Source: Aeromicrobium sp. Root472D3 (GTDB lineage Bacteria; Actinomycetota; Actinomycetes; Propionibacteriales; Nocardioidaceae). Taken from it: DNA of 64,000 nucleotides. Numbering within the stretch: position 1 is the stretch's first letter; every line of letters begins with the position of its first letter. The notes below the pieces were generated by a model. The model was not told where the DNA came from and ran no database searches. It was given only the letters and a program-made list of their open reading frames with translations. The DNA lies in NCBI RefSeq assembly GCF_001426485.1, contig NZ_LMET01000003.1:142913-206912 (forward strand), written 5' to 3'. The position numbers and the translations under genes were made by a program. Below, piece after piece: positions 11,757-21,479 of this stretch.

Positions 11757-12548
11757 GTGAAGCGATCCGTGACGTCCCACCTCGAGCTCTACCTGCACGG
11801 CGAGGCCGACCTGATCCTGTCGGTCGCGGTCGCCGAGGGGGCCGACGCCGACGAGACGTTGACGATCATCTCGAACGGCTCCTCGATCGAGGCGCACGAG
11901 GTCGCGGGACGCCACGGCACGCGCCTGCACCGCCTCGTGGGCCCTCCCGGCCCGATGGTCATCGACTACGCCGCCGAGGTCACGGGACAGGCCGATCCGA
12001 TCGGCACCGAGGAGCTCGACATCATCGAGTACCGCCGGCCCAGCCGGTACTGCGAGTCCGACACGCTCTTCCCGACCGCCAAGTCGGAGTTCTCGGGCGT
12101 CGAGGGCAAGGAGCTGCTCGACGCCGTGAGCTCGTGGGTCGGCGACCGGCTCTCGTACGTCGCCGGCGCGAGCCAGCCCACCGACGGCGCCGTCGCCACG
12201 ATGCTGGCGCGCGCCGGCGTCTGCCGCGACTACACGCACCTCGTGGTGGCCCTGCTGCGCGCGCTCGACGTGCCGGCACGCCTCGCCTCGGTCTACGCAC
12301 CGGGCCTGTTCCCGATGGACTTCCACGCCGTCGCCGAGGCGCACGTCGAGGGCGAGTGGCACGTCGTCGACGCGACGGCGCTGGCCCCGCGCAGCTCGCT
12401 CGTGCGCATCGCGACGGGCCAGGACGCGTCCGAGACGGCCTTCCTGTCGCAGCACGGCGCGGCCGTCGACCTGCGGCGGATGAAGGTCACGGCCGTCGTC
12501 GACGAGCTGCCGACCGACGACCTGACCCGGCTCGTCGCCCTGCGCTGA
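11757..12548 (+). CDS. transglutaminase-like cysteine protease domain protein
   Basis: A 263-residue cytoplasmic protein with a beta-sandwich N-terminal half and a transglutaminase core. The probable catalytic triad is C156 (AGVCRDYTHL), H190 (MDFHAVAEA) and D205 (WHVVDATALAP). Bacterial members of this family are mostly uncharacterised amidases or proteases. The GTG start lies 6 bases after a CAGGAT -10 hexamer at 11745-11750, so the mRNA is probably leaderless. A stem-loop at 12565-12584 follows the stop. Confidence 0.8.
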   Translation: MKRSVTSHLELYLHGEADLILSVAVAEGADADETLTIISNGSSIEAHEVAGRHGTRLHRLVGPPGPMVIDYAAEVTGQADPIGTEELDIIEYRRPSRYCESDTLFPTAKSEFSGVEGKELLDAVSSWVGDRLSYVAGASQPTDGAVATMLARAGVCRDYTHLVVALLRALDVPARLASVYAPGLFPMDFHAVAEAHVEGEWHVVDATALAPRSSLVRIATGQDASETAFLSQHGAAVDLRRMKVTAVVDELPTDDLTRLVALR

Positions 12549-12564
12549 CCGGCGCCGCCCGACG

Positions 12565-12584
12565 GGACTACGCGGCCGTAGTCC
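12565..12584 (+). terminator. stem-loop downstream of the transglutaminase gene
   Basis: Perfect 8-bp stem GGACTACG/CGTAGTCC with a CGGC loop, starting 17 bases after the stop codon and followed by the AT-rich TAAATAACTA. It looks like a factor-independent terminator with a weak U-tract. Confidence 0.65.
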
Positions 12585-12639
12585 TAAATAACTAGTCGCG
12601 CCGCGAAAGTCAAGACTGCACTTGCGGTCGAGAGTTCGC

Positions 12640-12720
12640 TACTGTCTTTCTCAGAGGCACCGACGCGAAGGCGTCGTGGGGCCGGCCGTCTCGGGGGGAT
12701 GGCCGGCCCCCTCTCACGTC
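12640..12720 (+). ncRNA. candidate small structured RNA (two hairpins with its own -10)
   Basis: A TACTGT -10-like hexamer (12640-12645) is followed by two strong stem-loops. The first is CGACGC/GCGTCG at 12661-12676 with a GAAG loop. The second is a perfect 10-bp stem GGGGCCGGCC/GGCCGGCCCC at 12678-12710, whose 13-base loop carries six consecutive G. The glycosyltransferase gene has its own leaderless promoter (TAGGGT at 12775), so this element is probably not its leader. On the opposite strand the loop shows six C, reminiscent of 6C RNA, but only one such loop is present. Transcription and strand are inferred. Confidence 0.35.
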
Positions 12721-12774
12721 CGGGCCGGTGGGCCCCGACGGTGCGGCGGTCCACGGGCCGTCCGCGTCCTTGCG

Positions 12775-12780
12775 TAGGGT
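12775..12780 (+). promoter_or_regulatory. -10 hexamer TAGGGT, leaderless start of the glycosyltransferase gene
   Basis: TAGGGT ends 7 bases before the ATG at 12788, with no Shine-Dalgarno sequence. It supports that start over the in-frame ATG at 12728 and separates the gene from the hairpin element upstream. Confidence 0.45.
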
Positions 12781-12787
12781 GCTGGAC

Positions 12788-15700
12788 ATGTCGCCGAGGA
12801 ACCGCCTGCGCGGTGTCGCACGGAAGGCCCGAGAGGTCGTCACCTCCCCCGAGGGCGAGGGCCAGGGCGATGGCCCGCTCGACTCGTGGCTGTTCGACGC
12901 CTGGTACTACCGGCTGCAGGCGACCGAGCACCTCGAGACGCCCGCTGCGGCGCTCGAGCACTACGTGGCGCACGGCGCCGCGGCCGGGCTGCTGCCCAAT
13001 CCGCTGACCGACGTCGGCGCGACCGGCCTCGCGGCGGGCGAGGTCGTCGCGGCGGTGCTCGACGGATCGGCCCGGACGTTCCCCGTGCGCGCGGTGCTCG
13101 ACGACCTCGGGCTCGTGGCCCTCGCGCCGGCCGCGACCGACCACCCCGGCGGACCGGTCGGTCTCTACCTGCAGCACGCGCACGCCGGCGCTCCCGTGCC
13201 GATGCTCGGCCGCCGGTCGTGGAGGCGCTTCGTGCACCTGCGGGGCCAGCAGGCGACGGCCCTCGACACGATCCTGGCCGCCGGGGTGCTCGACCGGCCG
13301 TACTACGAGGCCCTGGCGGGGCGCACGTTCGCCGACGACCGGGCGGCGGTCTGGCACTTCCTGGAGGAGGGGGAGTCGCTGGCCCTGTCGCCGTCCCCGC
13401 TGTTCGAGCGCGCCTGGTACCGCAGCAAGGCCGGCGTCCGCATGCCGATGACGCTGATGCACCTCCTGCGCACGGGCCAGGTCGCCGGTGCTGCCGGGCC
13501 ACACTTCGACGGAGCGACCTACCTCGCGCGGGTCCCGGAGGCGGCCGGGCACCCCGGGGGAGCGATCGGGCACTTCCTCGCGCGGGCCGCTGCCGACGGG
13601 GCGGTCCTGACCGTGCCGGAGCCCGGCTCGGGCGTCGAGCCCGTCGCGTTCGACGACCTGCGGGCGCTCATGACGCGGACCGCCGCCGACGCCGGACGTC
13701 AGCGGGCGCTGCTGCGTCCGCCGCCGTCGACCACGGCCCGCTGGCACCTGGCGGCCGCGCGACCGCAGGTGGTCGCGTCGACCGACGCCGTCGCGATCCT
13801 CGCCGACGCGCGCGAGTGGGGCGGCGAGCTGCCCGACACGCTCGCGACCGTCCTGGCGCAGGAGCACACCGCGTGGACGCTGCGTGTCGCGGTCGACGAG
13901 GGCGCGCCGGTGCCGGCGCCCCTGGGCGACCTCGCCGAGGCCGACGCGCGGGTCGTCCTGGTGCCCACCGCCTCACGGTCGTGGGCCGAGAGGGCCGCCG
14001 ACGTGCTGGCCACCGTCCACGAGCCCCGGGTGGCGGTGTGGCAGCCGCAGGAGTCGTGGTCGCCGCTGCTGCTGGGCGCCCTGCTGACCGCCGCCGCCGC
14101 CGCTGTCGCCGCCGCACCCGGGCAGGTCGTCCACGGCGCAGCCGTCGACGAGGCCACGGGACGGTGGTGGGCCGAGCTGCCCGGCCGCGAGGCCCTGGTC
14201 TGGGACGTCCCGCGCTCCCTGGCGGGGGTCCTCGTCCCGACGGACCTCCTGCGGGCCACCGGCCCGCGCGCCGAGGCCGACGACCGGTGGGACTGGGACG
14301 TCCTGCTGCGCCACGACGCACCGGCGCTGTTCGTGCCCTTCGTCGGCGTGCGCGGCGACCACCTCGGCGAGCGGCCGCTCGGCCCGGGCCGGAGCGCGAC
14401 CCACGAGCAGGTCGTGCGCGACGCCGAGCGGCCACCGGCCGTGGACCGCCCGCGGGTGCCCGGACGGGTGTCGGTGCTGATGACGATGCGCGGCGACCGG
14501 CACCGTACGCGGCGGGCGGTCGACGCAGCCCTCGCGCAGGCGGGGGAGCGCGACCTCGAGGTCGTCGTGGTCGACGACGCCTCCGACCGCGAGCTGTCGG
14601 CGGTCCTGACGTCGGTGTACGCCGGTGACGACCGCGTGACGGTGCTGCGCGTCCCCGCCCCGTCGCACGCCTCCGTGACGGCCAACTTGGCCCTCGCGAC
14701 GTCGACGGGCGAGCTCGTCGTGCTGCTCGACCCCGACGTCGAGGTGCACGACGGCTGGCTCGAGCCGCTCGTCGACGCCGTGTCGACGCCGGGCGTGCTC
14801 GCGGCGCAGTCGCTGCTCGTCACGGCCGACGACACGATCCGCTCGGCGGGCCTGGTCTCCGCGGGGCCGCGCGTCGTCCCGGTGCACCTGCTGGCGTCCC
14901 ACCCGCTGTCCGACCTGCCGCCCGGCGACGTCGTGCCCGATGCCGTGAGCGCCGTGAGCCTGGCCCTGCGCGCCGACGACCTCGTGGCGGTCGGGGGTCT
15001 CGACCCGACCTTCGACGACCTCGCCGACGTCGACCTCTCGCTGCGGCTCGCGGCCCGGGCACCGGGACGCCTCGTCACCGCGACGGCCTCGCGCGTCAGC
15101 CGCCGGGCGCGCTCGCCGCTGGCCGACCCGTCCGAGGCCGACCAGCTGCGTCTGCTCGACCGCTGGGGCGGACGTCTGCCCCCGGCCCGCACCGACGCGT
15201 GGGAGCGGGCCGGGCTCGTCGTCGACGGCTTCCGTCCCGGTCCGGGCGCACCGCTGAGCCGCCGCCGCACCACGAGCTCGCCGGTGCTGCGACGGCCCGC
15301 GTGCGTCGTCGGGTCCGGGCCCGGCGCGGGTCTGCCGTGCCTGCGGTGGGCCGTCAAGATCGCGGCTCAGGGCGGGCCGAGCGGCGACACGTGGGGCGAC
15401 ACCCACTTCGCCGACGACCTCGTCCGGGGGCTGCGGGCCTGGGGGCAGGAGGCCTTCGTCGACCGGCGCGGCGCCCACCAGCGTCCGGCGTCCGACCACC
15501 TCGACGACGTCACGCTGGCGTTGCGGGGACGCTGGCCGGCCGTGTCGCAGCCCGGTGCGACCAACGTGCTGTGGGTCATCAGCCACCCCGACGAGGTGCC
15601 GCCCGACGAGCTGACGCAGGGCTTCGACCTGGTCTACTCGGCCGGCAGGGCGTGGGCCGAGCAGACGACCGCGGCGACGTCGCGCGAGGTGCGGACGCTG

Positions 15701-16258
15701 CTGCAGGCGACCGACGTCTCACGGTTCTCGCCCGACGGTGAGGCGACGGCCGGGCTCGGCACGCTCTTCGTGGGTCGCACCCGCAAGGTCATGCGCCCCG
15801 TCGTCGGCGACGCCGTGGCGGTGGGCGCCGACCTGACGATCTACGGCGACGGGTGGGACCGCTTCATCGACCCCGCCCTGGTCGCGTCCGACCACCTCGA
15901 CAACGCCGCGGTGCCGGCGGCCTACCGCGGCGCCCGCATCGTCCTCAACGACCACTGGGCCGACATGGCCCGCCTCGGCTTCTACTCGAACCGGCTGTTC
16001 GACGCGGTGGCGTCGGGCGCCCGGGTCGTCAGCGACCCCGTCGAGGGGATCGAGGACGTGCTGGGGCCGTCGGTGCGCACGTACGCCGACCGCGACGAGC
16101 TCGCGGCGCTGCTCGACCCCGCGTCGACGCGGTGGCCCGATGCCGCGACGCTCGCGGCCAATGCGGCGCGGGTCGCGGCCGAGCACTCGTTCGAGGCGCG
16201 GGCACGCGTGCTGCTGGCGGACGTGCTCGACGCCCGGGGCGTCGAGCACGACCTCTGA
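12788..16258 (+). CDS. large multidomain glycosyltransferase (GT2 plus CgeB/GT4-like)
   Basis: A 1156-residue cytoplasmic protein with three parts. Residues 1 to about 300 hold degenerate repeats of the type FDxxYY...HYlxhGxxxgl.PnPLF, seen in some polysaccharide glycosyltransferases. Residues about 555-790 are a family 2 glycosyltransferase: RVSVLMTMRGD, EVVVVDDASD, the DxD-like LLDPDVEVHDGW and GGLDPTFDDLADVDLSLR. From about 840 to the end is a second, CgeB/GT4-like transferase domain (NVLWVISHPDEVP, GTLFVGRTRK, FYSNRLFDAVASGARVVSDPVEGIEDVLG). I infer assembly of a cell-wall or capsule glycan, possibly rhamnose-containing given the rml genes 2 kb downstream. Acceptor and donor are unknown. 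Confidence 0.8.
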   Translation: MSPRNRLRGVARKAREVVTSPEGEGQGDGPLDSWLFDAWYYRLQATEHLETPAAALEHYVAHGAAAGLLPNPLTDVGATGLAAGEVVAAVLDGSARTFPVRAVLDDLGLVALAPAATDHPGGPVGLYLQHAHAGAPVPMLGRRSWRRFVHLRGQQATALDTILAAGVLDRPYYEALAGRTFADDRAAVWHFLEEGESLALSPSPLFERAWYRSKAGVRMPMTLMHLLRTGQVAGAAGPHFDGATYLARVPEAAGHPGGAIGHFLARAAADGAVLTVPEPGSGVEPVAFDDLRALMTRTAADAGRQRALLRPPPSTTARWHLAAARPQVVASTDAVAILADAREWGGELPDTLATVLAQEHTAWTLRVAVDEGAPVPAPLGDLAEADARVVLVPTASRSWAERAADVLATVHEPRVAVWQPQESWSPLLLGALLTAAAAAVAAAPGQVVHGAAVDEATGRWWAELPGREALVWDVPRSLAGVLVPTDLLRATGPRAEADDRWDWDVLLRHDAPALFVPFVGVRGDHLGERPLGPGRSATHEQVVRDAERPPAVDRPRVPGRVSVLMTMRGDRHRTRRAVDAALAQAGERDLEVVVVDDASDRELSAVLTSVYAGDDRVTVLRVPAPSHASVTANLALATSTGELVVLLDPDVEVHDGWLEPLVDAVSTPGVLAAQSLLVTADDTIRSAGLVSAGPRVVPVHLLASHPLSDLPPGDVVPDAVSAVSLALRADDLVAVGGLDPTFDDLADVDLSLRLAARAPGRLVTATASRVSRRARSPLADPSEADQLRLLDRWGGRLPPARTDAWERAGLVVDGFRPGPGAPLSRRRTTSSPVLRRPACVVGSGPGAGLPCLRWAVKIAAQGGPSGDTWGDTHFADDLVRGLRAWGQEAFVDRRGAHQRPASDHLDDVTLALRGRWPAVSQPGATNVLWVISHPDEVPPDELTQGFDLVYSAGRAWAEQTTAATSREVRTLLQATDVSRFSPDGEATAGLGTLFVGRTRKVMRPVVGDAVAVGADLTIYGDGWDRFIDPALVASDHLDNAAVPAAYRGARIVLNDHWADMARLGFYSNRLFDAVASGARVVSDPVEGIEDVLGPSVRTYADRDELAALLDPASTRWPDAATLAANAARVAAEHSFEARARVLLADVLDARGVEHDL

Positions 16259-16277
16259 CCGGCCGAGGGGCGGACGG

Positions 16278-17384
16278 TCAGGCGTTGGCCCAGTCGGGGT
16301 TCCAACCCTCGACCTCGTCGGCCCCGCGCGAGGCGGGTCCGGTGTAGATCGCGGAGGGGCGGATCAGGCGTCCGGTGCGCTTCTGCTCGAGGATGTGCGC
16401 GCTCCAGCCGGCCGTGCGGGCCGAGGTGAACATCGCGGTGAACATGTGCGGCGGGATCTCGGCGTAGTCGAGGACGATCGCGGCCCAGAACTCGACGTTG
16501 GTCTCGAGGACGCGGTCGGGACGACGCTCCTTGAGCTCCTTCAGCGCGGCCTCCTCGAGCGCGATCGCGACCTCGGCACGGGGCGCGTTGAGCTCCTTGG
16601 CGGTGCGACGCAGCGTGCGGGCGCGGGGGTCCTGCGCACGGTAGACGCGGTGGCCGAAGCCCATCAGGCGCTCGCCGGCGTCGAGCAGGTCCTTGACGTA
16701 CTTGGTCGCGTCGCCGGACTTCTCGACCTCCTCGATCATGGTCAGCACGCGGGCCGGGGCGCCGCCGTGCAGCGGGCCCGACATCGCGCCGACGGCACCC
16801 GACAGGGCGGCGGCGGCATCGGCACCGGTCGAGGCGATGACGCGCGCCGTGAACGTGGACGCGTTCATGCCGTGCTCGGCGGCCGAGACCCAGTACGCGT
16901 CGATGGCCTTGGCGTGATCGGGGTTGACCTCGCCGCGCCAGCGCGTCAGGAAGCGCTCGGTGATCGTGCCGGCCTTGTCGACCTCGCTCTGCGGGACGAA
17001 CGGCTGGCCCACGCCGCGGGCGGCCTGCGCGACGTACGACAGCACCATGACGGCGGCGCGCGCGAGGTCGTCGCGGGCCTGGACGTCGTCGATGTCGTAG
17101 AGCTGCTTCATGCCCCACGCCGGCGCGGTCAGCGCGATGGCGCTCTGCACGTCGGCGCGGATGTCGCCCGAGTGGACGGGGATCGGGAACGGCTCCGCGG
17201 GCGGCAGTCCGGGCTCGTACGTCCCGTCGACCAGCAGGCCCCAGATCTTCTCGAAGGGGACGCGGCCGACGAGGTCGTCGATGTCGACGCCGCGGTAGCG
17301 AAGTGCGGACCCTTCCTTGTCGGGTTCGGCGATCTCGCTCTCGAACGCGATGACGCCTTCCAGTCCGTGATGCACTTCAGTCAT
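16278..17384 (-). CDS. citA: citrate synthase, CitA type
   Basis: A 368-residue short citrate synthase that condenses oxaloacetate and acetyl-CoA; a 2-methylcitrate activity cannot be excluded. The N-terminus GLEGVIAFESEIAEPDKEG and GGALRYRGVDIDDLV-like block match actinobacterial CitA. Active-site histidines are in SGPLHGGAP and MGFGHRVYR. Where the catalytic Asp is usual (N-V-D-F), this protein reads N-V-E-F. I recall the same in CitA-type sequences but would check it. The ATG at 17384 is preferred over 17393. It is divergent from pdxH with only 36 bases between the starts. Confidence 0.9.
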   Translation of the reverse strand: MTEVHHGLEGVIAFESEIAEPDKEGSALRYRGVDIDDLVGRVPFEKIWGLLVDGTYEPGLPPAEPFPIPVHSGDIRADVQSAIALTAPAWGMKQLYDIDDVQARDDLARAAVMVLSYVAQAARGVGQPFVPQSEVDKAGTITERFLTRWRGEVNPDHAKAIDAYWVSAAEHGMNASTFTARVIASTGADAAAALSGAVGAMSGPLHGGAPARVLTMIEEVEKSGDATKYVKDLLDAGERLMGFGHRVYRAQDPRARTLRRTAKELNAPRAEVAIALEEAALKELKERRPDRVLETNVEFWAAIVLDYAEIPPHMFTAMFTSARTAGWSAHILEQKRTGRLIRPSAIYTGPASRGADEVEGWNPDWANA

Positions 17385-17408
17385 GCATGGCATTGTGCCC
17401 TGCGCGGC

Positions 17409-17414
17409 TACCGT
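17409..17414 (+). promoter_or_regulatory. -10 hexamer TACCGT, leaderless start of pdxH
   Basis: TACCGT ends 6 bases before the ATG at 17421. The whole gap to divergent citA is 36 bases, so the two promoters must overlap each other's coding regions. Confidence 0.5.
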
Positions 17415-17420
17415 GGGCAC

Positions 17421-18068
17421 ATGGAGACCCCCGATCTGGCCCGCATGAGGTCGGAGTACGCCCGCGACGGGCTCGACGAGACGACCGCGGGCGACGACCC
17501 GGTGGCGCTGTTCACCCGCTGGATCGACGAGGCCGTCGAGGCCGGCGTGCACGAGCCCAACGCCATGGCGCTGGCCACCGCGACGGCCGACGGGCGTCCG
17601 TCCTCGCGGATCGTGCTGCTCAAGGGCTTCGACGCCCGGGGGCTGGTGTTCTTCACGGGCTACGGCTCGCGCAAGGGGCGTGAGCTGGCCGACAACCCGT
17701 TCGCCGCCGCGACGATGCTGTGGCACCCCCTGCAGCGCCAGGTGCGCGTCGAGGGGTCCGTCACCCGCGTGTCGGCCGGGGAGTCCGACGCGTACTTCGC
17801 GTCGCGACCGCGCGGCTCGCAGGTCGGGGCGGCCGCCTCGCCGCAGTCCGAGCCGATCGCCGACCGTGGGGTGCTCGAGCGTCGTGTCGTCGATGTCGAG
17901 CAGGCGTTCGCGGACCGCGACGTCGAGCGTCCGGAGCAGTGGGGCGGCTACCGGATCGCGATCGGGTCGATCGAGTTCTGGCAGGGTCGCGTGGGGCGGC
18001 TGCACGACCGCCTCCGCTACACGCAGACCGCCGACGGCACCTGGACGCGCGAACGCCTCGCCCCCTGA
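17421..18068 (+). CDS. pdxH: pyridoxamine/pyridoxine 5'-phosphate oxidase
   Basis: A 215-residue FMN-dependent oxidase making pyridoxal 5'-phosphate from PNP or PMP. Family blocks are present in order: N-terminal METPDLARMRSEY, EPNAMALATATADGRPSSR, VLLKGFDARGLVFFTGYGSRKG, RQVRVEGSVTRVS, SQVGAAASPQSEPI, WGGYRIAIGSIEFWQG and the C-terminal RLHDRLRY. Length is normal. PLP made here would serve the SerC and decarboxylase enzymes encoded elsewhere in the window. Its 3' end abuts repeat locus C. Confidence 0.95.
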   Translation: METPDLARMRSEYARDGLDETTAGDDPVALFTRWIDEAVEAGVHEPNAMALATATADGRPSSRIVLLKGFDARGLVFFTGYGSRKGRELADNPFAAATMLWHPLQRQVRVEGSVTRVSAGESDAYFASRPRGSQVGAAASPQSEPIADRGVLERRVVDVEQAFADRDVERPEQWGGYRIAIGSIEFWQGRVGRLHDRLRYTQTADGTWTRERLAP

Positions 18069-18173
18069 CGCTCGCGAGGGGGTTGTCGCCCCTCGGCGAG
18101 GGGGTTGCCGCCCCGCGCAGGGGCCGCAACCCCCTCCTCGAGGGGCCGCAACCCCCTCGTCAGCGGGGTGGGG
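18069..18173. repeat. GC-rich hairpin repeat, locus C (large inverted repeat)
   Basis: Two forward units, GAGGGGGTTGTCGCCCCTCG at 18076-18095 and GAGGGGGTTGCCGCCCC at 18098-18114, are followed by two units in the opposite orientation (18119-18136 and 18140-18158). The transcript from either strand could fold into one long, nearly continuous stem or into a row of short hairpins. The tail CTCGTCAGCGGGG matches locus B. It fills the whole space between convergent pdxH and rmlCD, so a bidirectional terminator is the simplest role. Confidence 0.8.
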
Positions 18174-19466
18174 TCAGTCGAGGGCGCTGTGGCGCGGACG
18201 CGGGGCGAGGTCCTTGCCCTCGCCATACGCCTCGGTGCTGACGCCCGTGACGTCGGACGGGTCGCGTCCCTCCTCGGCGAAGACCTCGCGGGCGATGTCG
18301 GCCCAGGTCTTGACCGGGCCGCCGCCGGTGACGTGGTGGATGCCGTAGGGGGCACCCGACCGGACGAGCTCGACGATGCCGGCCGCGAGCTCGCTCGCCG
18401 ACGTCAGGCGACCGTGCTGGTCGTCGACGACCGAGGGGCTCACGCCGTCGCGCGCCAGCCGCTGCATCGTCGAGACGAAGTTGCCGCCGTCGCCGATGAC
18501 CCAGCTGGTGCGGACGACGTAGTGGCGGGGGACCGTCGACGTGACGGCCTCGCCGGCCGCCTTGGTCTGCCCGTACACGCCGAGGGGCGACACGGCCTCG
18601 TCGGTCGTGTGCGACTCGACGGTGCCGTCGAAGACGTAGTCGGACGACACCGTGACCAGCGTCAGGCGGTGCTCGATCGCGAGGCGGGCCAGCGCGGCGA
18701 CGGCCGTCACGTTGACGGCCCACGCCTGGCGGCGTCCGTCGGGCGTCTCGGCAGCGTCGACCGCGGTGTAGGCGGCCGCGTTGTAGATCGTGCCGACCTG
18801 GCCCCACGGGACGTTGTCGTAGGTCGACGGGTCGGCGAGGTCGAGATCGGCCCGGGTCAGCGCGAGGGCGTCGGGCAGGACGGCGCGCAGGGCCCGGCCC
18901 AGCTGGCCGTCGGCGCCGAGGATCACGTCGCGACGCGGTGAGAACGGCACGACGTCGGCGAGCCGGGGGTGGGCCTTGTCCTTGTCGGACACCTCGCGCA
19001 GCGGCAGGGGCCACGCGATCGCCGCGGTCTCGTCGAGCAGGTTGACGTTGGTGTAGACCGCGTCGGGGCTCCAGTGCGCGTTGACCAGGTACGAGTACGT
19101 CGTGTCGTCCTCGAGCGTCTGGTACGAGTTGCCGACGCCCCGGGGCACGAACACCGCGCGCCCCGGCGACAGCTCGATGCTGAAGGTCGTGCCGAACGAC
19201 TCGCCGTCGCGCAGGTCGACCCACGCCGCGAACACGCGGCCCGCGACGACCGAGACGAGCTTGTCCCACGGCTCGGCGTGGATGCCGCGGGTCGCGCCGG
19301 CGGTGAAGTTGTACGAGATGTTGTGCTGCACGGGGCCGAAGTCGGGCAGGCCGGCGGCGACCATCTTCTCGCGCTGCCAGTTCTCCTCGAAGAAGCCGCG
19401 GTTGTCGGCGTGCAGGGGGATCTCGACGACGAGCAGCCCCGGGATCGTGCTCTCGGTGATCTGCAT
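18174..19466 (-). CDS. rmlCD: fused dTDP-4-dehydrorhamnose 3,5-epimerase / reductase (RmlC-RmlD)
   Basis: A 430-residue fusion of two enzymes normally encoded separately. Residues 1 to about 170 are an RmlC cupin ([21 protein letters not shown] with H63, [20 protein letters not shown]). Residues about 180-430 are RmlD: the nucleotide-binding [32 protein letters not shown] and the catalytic YxxxK at Y298-K302. The pair converts dTDP-4-keto-6-deoxyglucose to dTDP-L-rhamnose using NAD(P)H. The ATG at 19466 is used. A GTG at 19472 overlaps the rmlB stop (GTGA) and is an alternative. No frameshift is seen between the domains, so the fusion looks real. Confidence 0.9.
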   Translation of the reverse strand: MQITESTIPGLLVVEIPLHADNRGFFEENWQREKMVAAGLPDFGPVQHNISYNFTAGATRGIHAEPWDKLVSVVAGRVFAAWVDLRDGESFGTTFSIELSPGRAVFVPRGVGNSYQTLEDDTTYSYLVNAHWSPDAVYTNVNLLDETAAIAWPLPLREVSDKDKAHPRLADVVPFSPRRDVILGADGQLGRALRAVLPDALALTRADLDLADPSTYDNVPWGQVGTIYNAAAYTAVDAAETPDGRRQAWAVNVTAVAALARLAIEHRLTLVTVSSDYVFDGTVESHTTDEAVSPLGVYGQTKAAGEAVTSTVPRHYVVRTSWVIGDGGNFVSTMQRLARDGVSPSVVDDQHGRLTSASELAAGIVELVRSGAPYGIHHVTGGGPVKTWADIAREVFAEEGRDPSDVTGVSTEAYGEGKDLAPRPRHSALD

Positions 19467-19468
19467 GG

Positions 19469-20476
<1,008 letters not shown>

Positions 20477-20532
20477 CTAGGGCAGGGCGTCGTGCGGTCA
20501 GGACGCCCTCGGGCCCCGGCCCTCCGTGCACC

Positions 20533-20538
20533 TAGGAT
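20533..20538 (+). promoter_or_regulatory. -10 hexamer TAGGAT, leaderless start of rmlA
   Basis: TAGGAT ends 7 bases before the ATG at 20546. The mirror -10 for rmlB (TAGGCT, minus strand) lies at 20474-20479. The 78-base gap therefore carries two back-to-back leaderless promoters. Confidence 0.5.
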
Positions 20539-20545
20539 GGCGCGC

Positions 20546-21409
20546 ATGCGAGGAATCATTCTGGCCGGTGGAACCGGCTCCCGCCTGCACCCCGTGACCA
20601 AGGCCGTCAGCAAGCAGCTGATGCCGGTCTACGACAAGCCCATGATCTACTACCCGCTCTCGACGCTGATCCTCGCGGGGATCTCCGAGGTGCTGATCAT
20701 CACGACGCCGCACGACGCGGAGCAGTTCGAGCGGCTCCTCGGCGACGGCTCGCAGTTCGGCATCACGATCACCTACGCGCAGCAGCCGAGCCCCGACGGC
20801 CTGGCCCAGGCGTTCGTGATCGGCGCCGACCACATCGGCGACGACTCGGTCGCGCTGGTGCTGGGCGACAACATCTTCTACGGCGCGGGCCTCGGCACGC
20901 AGCTGGCACGCTTCGACGACGTCGACGGCGCCGTGATCTTCGGCTACCGCGTCAACGACCCGTCCGCGTCCGGCGTCGTGGAGTTCGACGCCGACGGCAA
21001 GGCCATCTCGCTGGAGGAGAAGCCCGAGGTCCCCAAGAGCCACTTCGCGGTGCCGGGGCTGTACTTCTACGGCAACGACGTCGTCGAGAAGTCGCGCACG
21101 CTCGAGCCGTCCGCCCGTGGCGAGCTCGAGATCACCGACCTGAACCGCCTCTACCTCGAGGAGGGACGCCTGCAGGTCGACGTCCTCGAGCGCGGCGTGG
21201 CCTGGCTCGACACCGGCACGTTCGACGGCCTGTCCGAGGCGGGCGACTTCATCCGCACGGTGCAGCACCGACAGGGCCTGTCGATCGGCTGCCCCGAGGA
21301 GGCGGCGTGGCGCCAGGGCTTCCTGAGCGACGACGGGCTGCGCGAGCAGGCCGCGGCGTACGCCAAGAGCGGGTACGGCGCGTACCTGCTCAGCCTGCTC
21401 GACGACTGA
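20546..21409 (+). CDS. rmlA: glucose-1-phosphate thymidylyltransferase
   Basis: A 287-residue nucleotidyltransferase catalysing dTTP + glucose-1-phosphate to dTDP-glucose, the entry step of the rhamnose pathway. The N-terminal signature [22 protein letters not shown] (activator loop) is intact, followed by [48 protein letters not shown] and [10 protein letters not shown]. The start follows a -10 hexamer directly. With rmlB and rmlCD it completes the pathway to dTDP-L-rhamnose. Confidence 0.96.
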   Translation: MRGIILAGGTGSRLHPVTKAVSKQLMPVYDKPMIYYPLSTLILAGISEVLIITTPHDAEQFERLLGDGSQFGITITYAQQPSPDGLAQAFVIGADHIGDDSVALVLGDNIFYGAGLGTQLARFDDVDGAVIFGYRVNDPSASGVVEFDADGKAISLEEKPEVPKSHFAVPGLYFYGNDVVEKSRTLEPSARGELEITDLNRLYLEEGRLQVDVLERGVAWLDTGTFDGLSEAGDFIRTVQHRQGLSIGCPEEAAWRQGFLSDDGLREQAAAYAKSGYGAYLLSLLDD

Positions 21410-21479
21410 CGCACCCGGTTCACCTGACGTCCACCTGACGGTCGGGGGCGGGACGCCGCACGGGGGCACCGTGGCAGGC

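Noticed and set aside
12640..12720. Firm assignment of the hairpin element as 6C RNA
   Set aside because: 6C RNA as I recall it has two C-rich loops. Here only one loop has six C, on the minus strand, and the second hairpin has a CTTC loop. It is kept only as an unassigned candidate.
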